Positions 51,600-60,831 of a stretch of DNA of 64,000 nucleotides are shown here, in pieces. The notes below the pieces were generated by a model. It made no database searches. It was not told the DNA's origin and saw only the letters and a list, made by a program, of their open reading frames with translations. Source of the stretch: a candidate division KSB1 bacterium (GTDB taxonomy: Bacteria; Zhuqueibacterota; Zhuqueibacteria; Zhuqueibacterales; Zhuqueibacteraceae). How positions within the stretch are numbered: position 1 is the stretch's first letter; each line of letters opens with the position of its first letter. The stretch covers positions 115,724 to 179,723 of the forward strand of contig JAPDQB010000004.1 in the NCBI GenBank assembly GCA_034506175.1, in the 5' to 3' direction. Made by a program: the position numbers and the translations under genes.

Positions 51600-52157
51600 A
51601 TGGAAAAGATCGCCAAAAAAATTGAAATCCGCCACGGCTTGACCGTGGTTTATACCGGCAACGGCAAGGGCAAAACCACGGCGGCGCTCGGAACAGTGAT
51701 TCGCGCCGTCGGCTACGGCCTGCGCGTGTTCATGCTGCAGTTCGTGAAAGGCTCGTGGCATTACGGCGAATTAGATGGCGCGAAATTGCTGGCGCCATAT
51801 TTTACCATTGAACCGATGGGCAAGGGGTTTTACAAAATTCTCGATGACAAGCTTCCCGAGGCTGAACATCGTCAAGCCGCGTTGGCAGCGGCGGATCGAG
51901 CCATTGCCATTCTGCGCAGCGGCGAATATGACATGGTCATACTCGATGAAATCAACGTTGCCGTAATGACGGGATTATTGCCGGTCGGAAAAGTGTTGGA
52001 GATTATCGAAGCCAAATCTGAAAAGGTGCATTTGATCCTCACCGGTCGCGGCGCGCCGCCGGAAGTCATTGACCGCGCCGATCTCGTCACCGAAATGCGC
52101 GAGATCAAGCACCCCTATCAAAAGGGCAAATTGGCGCAGAAGGGAATCGATTTTTAA
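51600..52157 (+). CDS. cobO: Cob(I)yrinic acid a,c-diamide adenosyltransferase
   Basis: A 185-residue ATP:corrinoid adenosyltransferase of the CobA/BtuR/CobO type, making adenosylcobalamin. P-loop GNGKGKTT at residues 20-27, FMLQFVKGSWHYGE after it, and Walker-B-like VILDEINVAV. The C-terminus HPYQKGKLAQKGIDF is typical. The frame is open to a GTG at 51582; ATG at 51600 is used because no leader favours either. No other cobalamin genes are present, so it probably serves salvage. It is followed by a strong terminator. Confidence 0.9.
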   Translation: MEKIAKKIEIRHGLTVVYTGNGKGKTTAALGTVIRAVGYGLRVFMLQFVKGSWHYGELDGAKLLAPYFTIEPMGKGFYKILDDKLPEAEHRQAALAAADRAIAILRSGEYDMVILDEINVAVMTGLLPVGKVLEIIEAKSEKVHLILTGRGAPPEVIDRADLVTEMREIKHPYQKGKLAQKGIDF

Positions 52158-52220
52158 CTGCGGATTTGGGATTGCGGATTGCGGCATTTTTAGAAGTAAA
52201 AAATTCCAGCGGATGAAAAG

Positions 52221-52259
52221 CGACCAACGGATTTTAAAAACATCCGTTGGTCGTTTTTT
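52221..52259 (+). terminator. Rho-independent terminator after cobO
   Basis: CGACCAACGGAT pairs with ATCCGTTGGTCG around a short A/T loop and is followed by T6. It separates the cobalamin gene from moaA. Confidence 0.85.
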
Positions 52260-52313
52260 CATCCGTTGGGCATGATTTTAACTTTTGACTTTAAGAAGTG
52301 CAATCGAGCAGGC

Positions 52314-53303
52314 ATGAAATCTTTAATTGATACATTTGGCCGCGTCGCCACGAATCTCCGCATCTCCGTCACTGACCGCTGCAATTTTCGCTGCCGCTAC
52401 TGTATGCCGGAGGAAGGCATGAAATGGATGAACCGCAAGGAAATTCTGACGTTCGAGGAGATTTTGCGGCTGGCCAAGGTCTTCATTGCGCTCGGCATCA
52501 ATAAAATTCGCCTGACCGGCGGCGAGCCGACGTTACGCAAAGATTTGGCGCAATTGATTGCGATGCTTGCTCCGCTTCCTGGCTTGCAGGATCTGGGCAT
52601 GACCACCAACGGCTTTTTTCTGAAAGAATTTGCCGAGGATTTTTATCGTGCCGGTTTGCGTCGGATCAACGTCAGTTTGGATTCACTCGCGCCGGCTCGT
52701 TTCGCCGAGATGGCGCGCCGCGAGGCGTATCAAAAGGTGATGGATGGCCTCGACGCGCTGGCGAAGTATCCCATTCGCCCGGTGAAAATCAACACGGTGA
52801 TCATGAAAGGTTTCAACAATGATGAGGTTTTGCCGCTGGTCGAGTTTGCGCGTGAACGGGATTATCAAATTCGTTTCATCGAGTTCATGCCGCTCGATGG
52901 CGAGGGCGTGTGGAGCCGCGACAAAGTGATGACAACAAGTGAAATTCTCGACATCATTCGCCGGAAATACGATCTCATCCCCAAGGAAACCCGTGCCGAT
53001 CACGTACCGGCGGACACCTTTCGTTTTATCGACGGCAGGGGCGAAGTCGGCTTCATCAGTTCGGTGAGCGAGCCGTTTTGCGAGTCGTGCAATCGCATTC
53101 GTCTCACTGCCGATGGGCATTTTCGCAATTGCCTTTTTTCTCTTGAGGAAACGGATTTGAAAACACCGATGCGCGCCGGGGCCAGCGACACGGAATTGGC
53201 CGAATTGATTCGCGGCGAAGTCTGGCGCAAATGGGCCGGGCATCAGATCAACCTGGCGACCTTTATCAAGCCGGCACGGAACATGTCGCAAATTGGGGGA
53301 TGA
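52314..53303 (+). CDS. moaA: GTP 3',8-cyclase MoaA
   Basis: A 329-residue radical SAM enzyme, first step of molybdenum cofactor synthesis. N-terminal [4Fe-4S] CNFRCRYC (Cys23, 27, 30), GGEP near 72, and the C-terminal substrate-binding cluster CESC..C (Cys256, 259, 273). The chain ends QIGG, the essential double Gly. ATG at 52314 gives the standard N-terminus SLIDTFGR; earlier starts are less likely. It supplies cofactor for the molybdenum hydroxylase at 28258. Other moa/moe genes are not in the window. Confidence 0.94.
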   Translation: MKSLIDTFGRVATNLRISVTDRCNFRCRYCMPEEGMKWMNRKEILTFEEILRLAKVFIALGINKIRLTGGEPTLRKDLAQLIAMLAPLPGLQDLGMTTNGFFLKEFAEDFYRAGLRRINVSLDSLAPARFAEMARREAYQKVMDGLDALAKYPIRPVKINTVIMKGFNNDEVLPLVEFARERDYQIRFIEFMPLDGEGVWSRDKVMTTSEILDIIRRKYDLIPKETRADHVPADTFRFIDGRGEVGFISSVSEPFCESCNRIRLTADGHFRNCLFSLEETDLKTPMRAGASDTELAELIRGEVWRKWAGHQINLATFIKPARNMSQIGG

Positions 53304-53452
53304 AAGGGTGTTTAAAATTCTCGAAATTTGAAATCGCGTCCAAGAAGAAATGCTTGATAATCTTGGCGCGATTTATTATTTTAATAATACTATTTGAATT
53401 ATTCCATGAGGCGAAGAAACCATTCATAAGTTTTCGGGAAAAATTGTCTCCG

Positions 53453-53768
53453 ATGAAAAAATATCTTTGGCGATTTGACGGCTTTTTTAGCTGACTTGCA
53501 GAAGGGGAAAATATACACTTTGGCGCACCAGCGTGACAACGCCATTATGGTCATCGTGACTGTCCCTGGCGAACGGTGGGAAATAGAGTTTTTTGATGAT
53601 GGTTCGGTGGAGGGCGAACGATTTATTAGCGATGGAGAAATGGGCGGAAAAGAAATGTTGAGTGAATTATTGGCTAAATATTCTGATAACGATTTTGAAA
53701 AAATAGATACGGCTCAAAATAATATTTTGGAAGTCGTTGCTGATCTCATGAAACGGAACAGGTTTTGA
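53453..53768 (+). pseudogene. Small unknown gene with a frameshift at a T6 run
   Basis: ATG at 53453 starts KKYLWRFDGF, then reaches TTTTTT at 53483-53488 and stops. Removing one T joins it to LADLQKGKIYTLAHQRDNAI, then VPGERWEIEFFDDGSVEGER and an amphipathic end, a continuous protein of about 104 residues. The downstream part alone would need a weak TTG start without leader. This is a slip-prone run, so sequencing error, a true mutation or programmed slippage are all possible. Family not recognised. Confidence 0.5.
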
Positions 53769-53784
53769 GTTGAGAGGAAAATAC

Positions 53785-54717
53785 ATGTCTGAAATTCGCA
53801 AGGTGATTATCATCGGTACCGGTCCGGCTGGCTACACCGCCGCACTTTACACCGCCCGCGCCAATCTGAAGCCTTTGGTTTTCGCCGGCCCCGAACCCGG
53901 CGGCCAGTTGACATTGACGACGCTGGTGGAAAATTACCCCGGCTTCGCAGAGGGCATCATGGGGCCGGAGTTGATGGATCAAATGAAGAGGCAATGCGAG
54001 CGCTTTGGCGCCGAGATTGTTCATGACGCCGTGACCCGTGTCAATTTTAAAAAACCGCCTTTTGAGATTTTTGTTGGCGACCAAAAATACGCGGCGGAAG
54101 CTGTGATTATTTCCACCGGCGCTTCGGCGAAATGGCTGGGCTTGGAATCCGAGCGCCAGTTGCGCGGGCACGGCGTTTCTTCGTGCGCCACCTGCGACGG
54201 CGCGTTTTTCCGCAATCAGGAGTTGATCGTCGTTGGCGGCGGCGACGTGGCGATGGAAGATTCGATTTTTCTCACCAAATTTGCCAGCAAAGTGACCATC
54301 GTGCATCGCCGTGATTCGTTGCGCGCCTCGAAGATCATGCAGGAACGCGCCTTTAAAAATCCCAAAATCTCGTTTATCTGGGATAGCGTGGTGGAAGAGA
54401 TTCACGACGTTGGCAAAGGCACGGTCACCGGCGTAACGCTGCGCAATGTCAAAACCAACGCGCGCACAAAAATGCGTTGCGACGGCGTTTTTGTCGCCAT
54501 CGGCCATCAGCCAAATACGGAAGTCTTCAAAGGCCAGATCGATTTGGACGAACAAGGTTACGTTAAAACCAAGCATCGCACCATGACCAACATCGACGGC
54601 GTTTTTGCCGCCGGTGATGTGGTCGATCATTATTATCGCCAGGCCGTGACCGCCGCGGGCATGGGCTGCATGGCCGCCATTGATGTGGAGAAATTTCTCG
54701 AGGCCAAGCATGGCTGA
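53785..54717 (+). CDS. trxB: Thioredoxin reductase
   Basis: A 310-residue FAD/NADPH disulfide reductase. FAD motif IIIGTGPAGYTAALYTARA at the N-terminus, redox-active CATC (Cys134, Cys137), NADPH motif VVGGGDVAMEDSIFL, and C-terminal FAD motif GVFAAGDVVDHYYRQAVTAAG. Length and domain order are standard. GAGAGGA lies upstream of the ATG. It overlaps a small membrane-protein gene by eight bases. Confidence 0.95.
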   Translation: MSEIRKVIIIGTGPAGYTAALYTARANLKPLVFAGPEPGGQLTLTTLVENYPGFAEGIMGPELMDQMKRQCERFGAEIVHDAVTRVNFKKPPFEIFVGDQKYAAEAVIISTGASAKWLGLESERQLRGHGVSSCATCDGAFFRNQELIVVGGGDVAMEDSIFLTKFASKVTIVHRRDSLRASKIMQERAFKNPKISFIWDSVVEEIHDVGKGTVTGVTLRNVKTNARTKMRCDGVFVAIGHQPNTEVFKGQIDLDEQGYVKTKHRTMTNIDGVFAAGDVVDHYYRQAVTAAGMGCMAAIDVEKFLEAKHG

Positions 54718-55081
54718 AATGCCTAACGCGACCGCATCAAAACGGCGACGCTTGCCTGGAACGCGTTGGAGCGCCATTCGCCTCAACTGGCGGTGGGCCG
54801 TGCAGGCTCTGGCGTTGATCGCAGGCATTTATTTTTTCATGCGGGCGTTCGACACCAGTAAATTGTTGTTGGTTGATTTTTCTTTCACCAGTATTTTAAA
54901 TTTGGCTGTTTGGTTTTTGCTTTTTTCTCTTTGCTTTTTCGCCTTGATGTTTACCAGTTATTTGAAGGAGCGCGGCAGCGGCACGCTGCGAAAGCGCATC
55001 GCCTTTTTTGAAAAGCTGGTTGCCGCCTTGCATCTGCAAAATTACTCCGAAAGTGGCCGCGAGGAGGGACAGCCGGCATGA
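54710..55081 (+). CDS. Small two-TM membrane protein
   Basis: A 123-residue protein starting inside trxB. Two hydrophobic helices (VQALALIAGIYFFM and ILNLAVWFLLFSLCFFALMF) are flanked by basic residues; the C-terminal 40 residues are soluble. Its stop overlaps the start of the endonuclease IV remnant (ATGA), so it was formerly coupled to that gene. Family not recognised. Confidence 0.6.
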   Translation: MAEMPNATASKRRRLPGTRWSAIRLNWRWAVQALALIAGIYFFMRAFDTSKLLLVDFSFTSILNLAVWFLLFSLCFFALMFTSYLKERGSGTLRKRIAFFEKLVAALHLQNYSESGREEGQPA

Positions 55082-55119
55082 TTCTCGGCGCGCATATTTC
55101 GGTTGCTGGCGGGCTATGA
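55078..55119 (+). pseudogene. Endonuclease IV (nfo) 5' remnant
   Basis: Thirteen codons, MILGAHISVAGGL, match the invariant N-terminus of endonuclease IV and start in the ATGA overlap of the previous gene. A TGA follows at once and the next 150 bases show no trace of the TIM barrel. The gene has been deleted behind its first 40 bases; the following HEPN-type gene may mark the replaced segment. Confidence 0.6.
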
Positions 55120-55266
55120 GTTTGGAACCGAAAGGGAATATCGGATTCTCAAAAAGAAAATTGCCGCCACCGGCGGTTTGAAAAGAGTTGAAACTGTTGC
55201 GAAAATTGTAACCGGGACGCCTCGTCTGGCACAAAATTAATTCTAAGCAAAAACAGGGCTATCAAA
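55120..55266. other. Short gap after the nfo remnant
   Basis: Nothing recognised. A weak open frame (GSQKKKIAATGGLKR-type basic residues) has no start codon and no family match. Confidence 0.3.
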
Positions 55267-55689
55267 GTGCTGACGTGGGAGCAGTGGCAAGAGAAATCCA
55301 AGAGTTCGTTGGCGGCTTCACGGATTTTGTTGGAGAATGACAAACCCGTTGAGGCTGCAAGCCGCGCCTATTATGCGGCGTATCAAATGGTCACTGGTGT
55401 GCTGATCAAGCTTAAACTCACTCCACGGGGCGAATATGGAAATTGGGCGCATCAGGAAACGCAGGATATGTATCGAACTCACATTTGCCAAAAGGCAGAT
55501 TTGGGTTATAAAGAAAAGAACGCATTAAACAAACTTAGGAATGGCTTTGGGCTTTTGCTTATTAACCGTCGTGATGCAGATTATGGCATTAGCGGAAACA
55601 TTCACATTCTTTTTGCGCGCACTCTGTGGCGCGATTCAAATAAGCTAATCGCATTGCTGCAGAATTTAATCGAACGAGGTGTTTTATGA
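55267..55689 (+). CDS. HEPN-like domain protein
   Basis: A 140-residue helical protein. The stretch SLAASRILLENDKPVEAASR followed by AYYAAYQMVTGVLIK is the HEPN helix pair, with a second conserved region KADLGYKEKNALNKLRNGFG and RRDADYGISG, close to the Rx4-6H-bearing area of HEPN nucleases (here RRDADYG lacks the His). GTG start at 55267. It overlaps the next gene by four bases (ATGA), suggesting a toxin-antitoxin-like pair. The partner is not a nucleotidyltransferase, so this is not the classic MNT/HEPN type. Confidence 0.65.
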   Translation: MLTWEQWQEKSKSSLAASRILLENDKPVEAASRAYYAAYQMVTGVLIKLKLTPRGEYGNWAHQETQDMYRTHICQKADLGYKEKNALNKLRNGFGLLLINRRDADYGISGNIHILFARTLWRDSNKLIALLQNLIERGVL

Positions 55690-55940
55690 AAGTTAAAGTT
55701 TTTGACGGGCAAAACGGCGGCTTGTCATCCAAACAGACGAAGACTTTTAGAAAATTTCGGCGGAGATTAAGCGAAAAGGTTCCCGAGTACCGCGTCGTTT
55801 GGGTTCGTCCTTATAACGAAAGAATAATCGAGGTAGGGCTGGAATCACAAAAAAAAATAGGCTACAGGAAAATGCAGCAAATGGTCAAGTTGGCTATCGA
55901 GGTGGGAGATGAAGCGGATCTTGTTATTATTCCGAGTTAA
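55686..55940 (+). CDS. Small basic protein coupled to the HEPN-like gene
   Basis: An 84-residue protein rich in Lys/Arg (SSKQTKTFRKFRRRLSEKVP) ending with VKLAIEVGDEADLVIIPS. The start overlaps the HEPN-like stop by four bases. The basic N-terminal half could bind RNA or DNA. Family not recognised; antitoxin or partner role inferred from coupling. Confidence 0.5.
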   Translation: MKVKVFDGQNGGLSSKQTKTFRKFRRRLSEKVPEYRVVWVRPYNERIIEVGLESQKKIGYRKMQQMVKLAIEVGDEADLVIIPS

Positions 55941-55981
55941 GGCATAAAACTAGATCAAAGTGTATAAAAGTTTTTACAGAA

Positions 55982-57292
55982 ATGAACCAGCCCAAACTCA
56001 AAGCTTCATTCTACACCCTCGGCTGCCGGCTCAACCAGGCCGAGACGGCGCTAATCAGCAACTCGTTCCGGCAAAAGGGCTACGATCTGGTTGAATTTGG
56101 CCAGGCGGCAGATGTTTGCATCATCAACTCCTGCACGGTGACCGAGCAGGCGGATGCCAAGTGCCGCCAGCTTGTGCGGCAGGTGTTGCGAAAAAATCCC
56201 GCGACGTTTGTTGCCGTCGTCGGTTGTTATGCGCAGATCGGCGCCGAGACGTTGCGAAAAATCGACGGCATCGATCTCATTGTGGGCACGCAAGATAAAC
56301 TGCGCGTCATCGACTTCATCGACGATCCGGTGAAATTGCCGGAGCCGCAGATTATCAGAAACAACATGACCAAGGCGCCGTTTACGATTGCGACGGAGGC
56401 CATGGCGGCGCCGACGACGCGGGCAAATTTGAAAATTCAAGACGGCTGCGATTTTATGTGCAGCTTTTGCGTGATTCCCTTTGCGCGGGGCCGCGCGCGC
56501 TCGCGGGCGTTTTGGGATATTCAGCGCGAAGCGATGCAGCTTGTGGAAGCCGGCCACCAAGAGATCGTGCTCACCGGCGTCAATATCGGCACGTATCAAT
56601 TTGAAGACAAAACGTTTCTCGACGTCGTCAAAATGCTGCTGAAAATTCCTGAACTCAAGCGCCTGCGCATCAGCAGCATCGAGCCGACGACGATTCCGCG
56701 CGAGTTACTCGATTTGATGGCGGATTCCGAAGTGCTGTGCCCGCATTTGCATGTTCCGGTGCAAAGCGGCGACGATGGTGTTCTGCAGGCGATGAAGCGA
56801 CTGTATACTGCTGCCGAGTTTTTGCAGCTCATTGAATCTGCCGCGAAGCGAGTGCCGGACATTTTGATCGGCACGGACATCATGGCTGGCTTCCCCGGCG
56901 AAAGCGATGCCGCATTTCAAGCCAGTTATGATTTGCTGCAAAATTCACCGCTGGCTTATGCGCACGTTTTTACTTTTTCCGAGCGCGGCGGCACGGCGGC
57001 GACACGACTGCAGGACAAAGTCTCGGCTAAAATCAAGAAGGAACGCAGTACAACTTTGCACCGGCTTTCGCAAGAGAAGAAGAACAATTTTTATCGCCGT
57101 TTTCTTGGCCGTCACTTGCGCGTGTTGACGGAAGAGCGGAACGAGCGCGGCCAATGGATCGGCTTCTCGGATAATTATCTCAAGGTGGCCGTTATGTCGG
57201 AAGCTTTGCCGGCAAATTCTCTGATTATGGCGCGGTTGGTCTCGCTGTCTGAAGACACGGCCAACGGAGAATTAGTGAACGCTATGGTATAA
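55982..57292 (+). CDS. mtaB: tRNA t6A37 methylthiotransferase MtaB
   Basis: A 436-residue radical SAM methylthiotransferase. The N-terminal UPF0004 domain has TLGCRLNQAET and CTVTEQAD with three Cys ligands; the radical SAM cluster is CDFMCSFC (Cys156, 160, 163); a TRAM-like C-terminal domain follows. The GCRLNQ form matches MtaB, which makes ms2t6A at position 37 of tRNAs reading ANN codons, rather than MiaB or RimO. Length is usual. It stands between two toxin-antitoxin-like loci. Confidence 0.9.
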   Translation: MNQPKLKASFYTLGCRLNQAETALISNSFRQKGYDLVEFGQAADVCIINSCTVTEQADAKCRQLVRQVLRKNPATFVAVVGCYAQIGAETLRKIDGIDLIVGTQDKLRVIDFIDDPVKLPEPQIIRNNMTKAPFTIATEAMAAPTTRANLKIQDGCDFMCSFCVIPFARGRARSRAFWDIQREAMQLVEAGHQEIVLTGVNIGTYQFEDKTFLDVVKMLLKIPELKRLRISSIEPTTIPRELLDLMADSEVLCPHLHVPVQSGDDGVLQAMKRLYTAAEFLQLIESAAKRVPDILIGTDIMAGFPGESDAAFQASYDLLQNSPLAYAHVFTFSERGGTAATRLQDKVSAKIKKERSTTLHRLSQEKKNNFYRRFLGRHLRVLTEERNERGQWIGFSDNYLKVAVMSEALPANSLIMARLVSLSEDTANGELVNAMV

Positions 57293-57311
57293 GCTTAAGA
57301 GCGGACTTTCT

Positions 57312-57546
57312 ATGCCGAAAATTTTGCAAGTAGGACGCTATGGTTTCTCCTTATTTTAGCAATGAAACAGGTGAACCTCCTCATATTCATGTTAAGGCAA
57401 ATGGTAGCCAAGCAAAATTTTGGCTTGATCCGGTGGAGTTAGCGTCCAATTACGGGTTCAAAGCATACGAATTGAACAAAATTAAGCAAATTATCTGGCA
57501 GCATCAAACCGAATTTATAGAGGCGTGGCATGAGTACTTTAGTTAA
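57312..57546 (+). pseudogene. DUF4160 gene with a frameshift
   Basis: ATG at 57312 begins PKILQVGRYGFS. At about 57349 an extra T moves the DUF4160 core into another frame: YFSNETGEPPHIHVKANG, then AKFWLDPVELASNYGF and WHEYFS. Together they make a normal DUF4160 protein. The shortened form starting at 57340 could still be translated. It overlaps the DUF2442 gene by 17 bases, the usual order for this pair. Confidence 0.7.
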
Positions 57547-57838
57547 AACTCGGCGAAAGAATCGAGTGGGCAATACAAGATTTCGCCGCGTTTATGTTCC
57601 GACAACGGCTTTGGCAAAAGTTGTGAAATTTGATGAAGAGTTGATGCATGTTCATCTAACCGATGGACGCATCATTAGCGTGCCGATCATTTGGTTTCCA
57701 TTATTACATAAAGCGACACCTGCATAAAGAAAACGCTATGAAATTGGCGGCGGCGGCGTGAGTTTGCATTGGCCGGAAATAGACGAAGATTTATCCATTG
57801 CGGGCCTGATGGCGGGCGTGGATTGGGAGGCGGCATAA
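57530..57838 (+). pseudogene. DUF2442 gene with an in-frame TAA
   Basis: The frame begins STLVKTRRKNRVG and contains the DUF2442 core MHVHLTDGRIISVPIIWFPL..HKATPA. A TAA at 57725-57727 then interrupts it. The same frame resumes RKRYEIGGGGVSLHWPEIDED and runs to LMAGVDWEAA, the normal DUF2442 ending. One base change (CAA or GAA to TAA) would explain it. Partner of the frameshifted DUF4160 gene, so both halves of the module are damaged. Confidence 0.75.
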
Positions 57839-57969
57839 TTTTTTGTTGCGCATGGTGGAAGAAATGAATAGGAACTATCAAACAAAAATTCTTGAGGATA
57901 AAGCCAATCAGATTAAATCAACTCCGATAGAATTTACATAAGAAACTCAGAACTAAATTGATAGAGAGT

Positions 57970-59478
57970 ATGGAACCTCAACTCGACGATCTTAATTCCG
58001 TCATGCGCGTTCGGCGCGAAAAGCTGGAAAAAATTCAAGCGCTGGGCGTGAATCCTTATCCGCATGATTTCAACCGCACGCATTTTGCCGCAGACGTTGC
58101 GCGGAATTTTGATTATTATTTTGAAAAAGAAGTGCGCGTTGCAGGCCGGCTGATGTCGCTGCGGCCGCATGGCAAGGCGACGTTTGCGCATGTCGAAGAC
58201 TCCTCCGGCCGCATACAAATTTATGTGAAAATCGATGCGGTCGGCGAAAAGGGCTACGAGCTTTTTGGCCTGCTCGATCTCGGCGATATTGTCGGCGTGA
58301 CGGGAAAAGTGCTGAAGACGCGCACCGGCGAGATTACGATTCAAGTCACTTCGTTTGAGCTTTTATCAAAAACGCTGCGCCCGCTTCCCATCGGAAAAGA
58401 AAAAATCGAAGAAGGCGAGCGTGTGGTTTATGATGCTTTTGCCGACAAGGAAATGCGCTATCGCCAGCGCTATGTCGACCTCGCCGTCAACCCCGAGGTG
58501 CGTGAAGTATTCAAAAAGCGCAGCCGCATCATTGCGAGCATGAGAGAATACCTGGCCGGCCTGGGCTATCTCGAAGTTGAGACGCCGATTTTGCAGCCGT
58601 TGTACGGCGGCGCTTCGGCGCGGCCGTTCACGACGCATCACAACACGCTGGACATGAAGCTTTATCTTCGCATTGCCAACGAACTTTATCTCAAGCGGCT
58701 TATCGTCGGCGGGTACGACGGCGTGTTCGAGTTCGCCAAAGATTTCCGTAACGAGGGCATGGATCGCTTTCACAATCCAGAATTTACGATGATGGAAGTT
58801 TACATCGCCTATCATGATTATCACTTCATGATGAATCTTGTCGAGGAGATGTTTTGCAAGATCGTGAAAGACTTGACCGGCGGCTTTAAAATCACCTATC
58901 AAGATCACGAGATCGATTTCACGCCGCCCTGGCCGCGCCTGGCGCTGTTGGAATCTATCGAAAAGGAAACCGGTTACAATTTGTATGGCAAGCCGCTGAA
59001 CGAGTTGAAAGAAATTGCCAAGAAATTGCACGTCGAAATCGACAGTACAATGGGCGTCGGCAAAATCATCGACGCAATTTTCGGCGCGAAAGTCGAAGCC
59101 AAGCTGATTCAGCCGGTTTTTATCACTGATCATCCGGTCGAGCTTTCACCGCTGGCCAAAAAGCATCGCTCGAAGCCAGGACTTGTGGAACGTTTTGAGC
59201 CGTTCATTGGTGGAAAAGAAATGGGGAATGCATTCACGGAGCTGAACGACCCGCTCGATCAGCGCGAGCGCTTTTTGGAACAGAAAAAACTGGCCGACAG
59301 CGGCGACGAAGAAGCGCAGCAGTTGGATGAAGATTTTCTCCGGGCGCTGGAATATGGCATGCCGCCAACCACCGGTCTAGGCGTTGGCGTCGATCGTCTG
59401 GTGATGTTATTGACGAATCAACCGTCGATTCGCGACGTGCTGCTGTTCCCGCAGATGCGGCCGGAGCAATACAAGTAA
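57970..59478 (+). CDS. lysS: Lysyl-tRNA synthetase, class II
   Basis: A 502-residue class II LysRS. The OB-fold anticodon domain covers about residues 55-150 ([20 protein letters not shown]). Class II motifs: motif 1 around [17 protein letters not shown], motif 2 [20 protein letters not shown], and motif 3 [16 protein letters not shown] at 57970 is preferred; a TTG at 57958 would add four residues. It is followed by a hairpin at 59477 and the LolE-like gene. Confidence 0.95.
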   Translation: MEPQLDDLNSVMRVRREKLEKIQALGVNPYPHDFNRTHFAADVARNFDYYFEKEVRVAGRLMSLRPHGKATFAHVEDSSGRIQIYVKIDAVGEKGYELFGLLDLGDIVGVTGKVLKTRTGEITIQVTSFELLSKTLRPLPIGKEKIEEGERVVYDAFADKEMRYRQRYVDLAVNPEVREVFKKRSRIIASMREYLAGLGYLEVETPILQPLYGGASARPFTTHHNTLDMKLYLRIANELYLKRLIVGGYDGVFEFAKDFRNEGMDRFHNPEFTMMEVYIAYHDYHFMMNLVEEMFCKIVKDLTGGFKITYQDHEIDFTPPWPRLALLESIEKETGYNLYGKPLNELKEIAKKLHVEIDSTMGVGKIIDAIFGAKVEAKLIQPVFITDHPVELSPLAKKHRSKPGLVERFEPFIGGKEMGNAFTELNDPLDQRERFLEQKKLADSGDEEAQQLDEDFLRALEYGMPPTTGLGVGVDRLVMLLTNQPSIRDVLLFPQMRPEQYK

Positions 59479-59519
59479 CGTAATTCGTAAGGAGTAATTT
59501 ACGTTTTACGCATTACGTT
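59477..59519 (+). terminator. Hairpin after lysS
   Basis: AACGTAATTCGTAA pairs with TTTACGCATTACGTT with two mismatches around GGAGTAATTTACG. It is A/T-rich without a clean T tail, so it is a probable but weak terminator. Confidence 0.45.
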
Positions 59520-59535
59520 TGAAGATTTATCACCC

Positions 59536-60780
59536 ATGTCTTACGAATTTTTCATTGCCAAACGCTACTTGCGCTCCAAGCGCCAAGTCAAGTTTATCTC
59601 GCTGATCACGTACATTTCCATCATCGGCGTGATGATCGGCGCGGCGGCGTTGATCATCGTGCTGTCGGTGATGAACGGCTTCGAGAGCGAAGTGCGCTCG
59701 CGCATCATCGGCTTCGATGCGCACCTCAAGCTGCGGACGTTTTACGACCGCGGCGTGGAAAATTATCCCGAATTGCTTGACAAAGTCAAAGGGATTCCGC
59801 ATATTGTAGCCGCGGCGCCGTTTATTCTCGACAAGGCGATGATCATCTCCCGTGAGCGCAAGGAGGGTGCGCAGATCAAAGCGATTGATCCGAATCTCGA
59901 GGCAAAAGTCACTGATTTCGTGCAAAACGTCAATTATGGCACGTTGAATTTGGGGCTGATCGAGAAAGAGGGCGAGCGCGCGTTTCCGGGTATCATTATC
60001 GGCTTTTCCTTGGCTGACCGCCTCGGCGTTGGCCTTGGCGACCGGGTGCAGTTACTCTCGGCCGCGGGCATCGACGTCGGCGGCTTCGGCTCGATGCCGA
60101 CGGTGCGCACGTTTCGCGTCGCCGGTTATTTTCAATCCGGACTTTATGAATACGACGACAACGTCGCCTTCATCAGCATTCCCGAAGCACAGCGGCTGTT
60201 CGAGATGGGCAGCAAAGTCAACGGCATTCAGTTCAAGCTGACCGATATGGCATTGGCCAGGGAGGTTGCCGAAATGATCAAAGAAAGAGTCGGCGGCTAT
60301 CCTTACACGACGGTGACGTGGTTTGACACCAACAAAACGCTGTTCGCGTGGATGCAATATGAAAAATGGATCGCCTTCATCGTTTTATCACTGATCATTT
60401 TGGTGGCGGCCTTCAACATCGTGAGTACGCAGATCATGGTGGTGCTGGAAAAGACCAAGGAAATCGGCATTCTCAAAAGCATGGGCGCGAGCAACGAGAG
60501 CGTGATGCGCATTTTCATTTATCAAGGTGCAGTGGCCGGCGTGATCGGGGCCGTGCTCGGCGTCGTCATCAGTTACCTGCTCTGCTGGGCGCAGATAAAA
60601 TTCAAATTTTTCGAGCTGCCGCCGGACGTTTACATCATCAGCGCGCTGCCGATTTTGATGAAGCCGCTGGATTTTATTTTGGTCGCCGGCGCTGCATTCA
60701 TGATTTCACTGACGGCGACAATCTATCCGGCTTATCGCGCCGCCAAACTCGATCCGGTGCAGGCGATTCGCTACAAATAG
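59536..60780 (+). CDS. Lipoprotein-releasing ABC permease, LolC/LolE family
   Basis: A 414-residue MacB-type permease. The N-terminal helix (ITYISIIGVMIGAAALIIVLS) is preceded by SYEFFIAKRYLRSKR, a hallmark of LolC/E. A periplasmic domain runs to about 265; three C-terminal helices follow, with the coupling segment KTKEIGILKSMGAS, and the end PAYRAAKLDPVQAIRYK. It extracts lipoproteins from the inner membrane for sorting, with the ATPase at 61384. A toxin-antitoxin pair separates the two. Confidence 0.92.
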   Translation: MSYEFFIAKRYLRSKRQVKFISLITYISIIGVMIGAAALIIVLSVMNGFESEVRSRIIGFDAHLKLRTFYDRGVENYPELLDKVKGIPHIVAAAPFILDKAMIISRERKEGAQIKAIDPNLEAKVTDFVQNVNYGTLNLGLIEKEGERAFPGIIIGFSLADRLGVGLGDRVQLLSAAGIDVGGFGSMPTVRTFRVAGYFQSGLYEYDDNVAFISIPEAQRLFEMGSKVNGIQFKLTDMALAREVAEMIKERVGGYPYTTVTWFDTNKTLFAWMQYEKWIAFIVLSLIILVAAFNIVSTQIMVVLEKTKEIGILKSMGASNESVMRIFIYQGAVAGVIGAVLGVVISYLLCWAQIKFKFFELPPDVYIISALPILMKPLDFILVAGAAFMISLTATIYPAYRAAKLDPVQAIRYK

Positions 60781-60831
60781 TAGAAACAAGCTGTGCTGCT
60801 TCACAAGGAAAAATTAGGTCAGTCTAAGCGT

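Noticed and set aside
55267..55940. Classic MNT/HEPN toxin-antitoxin pair
   Set aside because: The HEPN-like gene is followed by a small basic protein, not a nucleotidyltransferase, and comes first in order.
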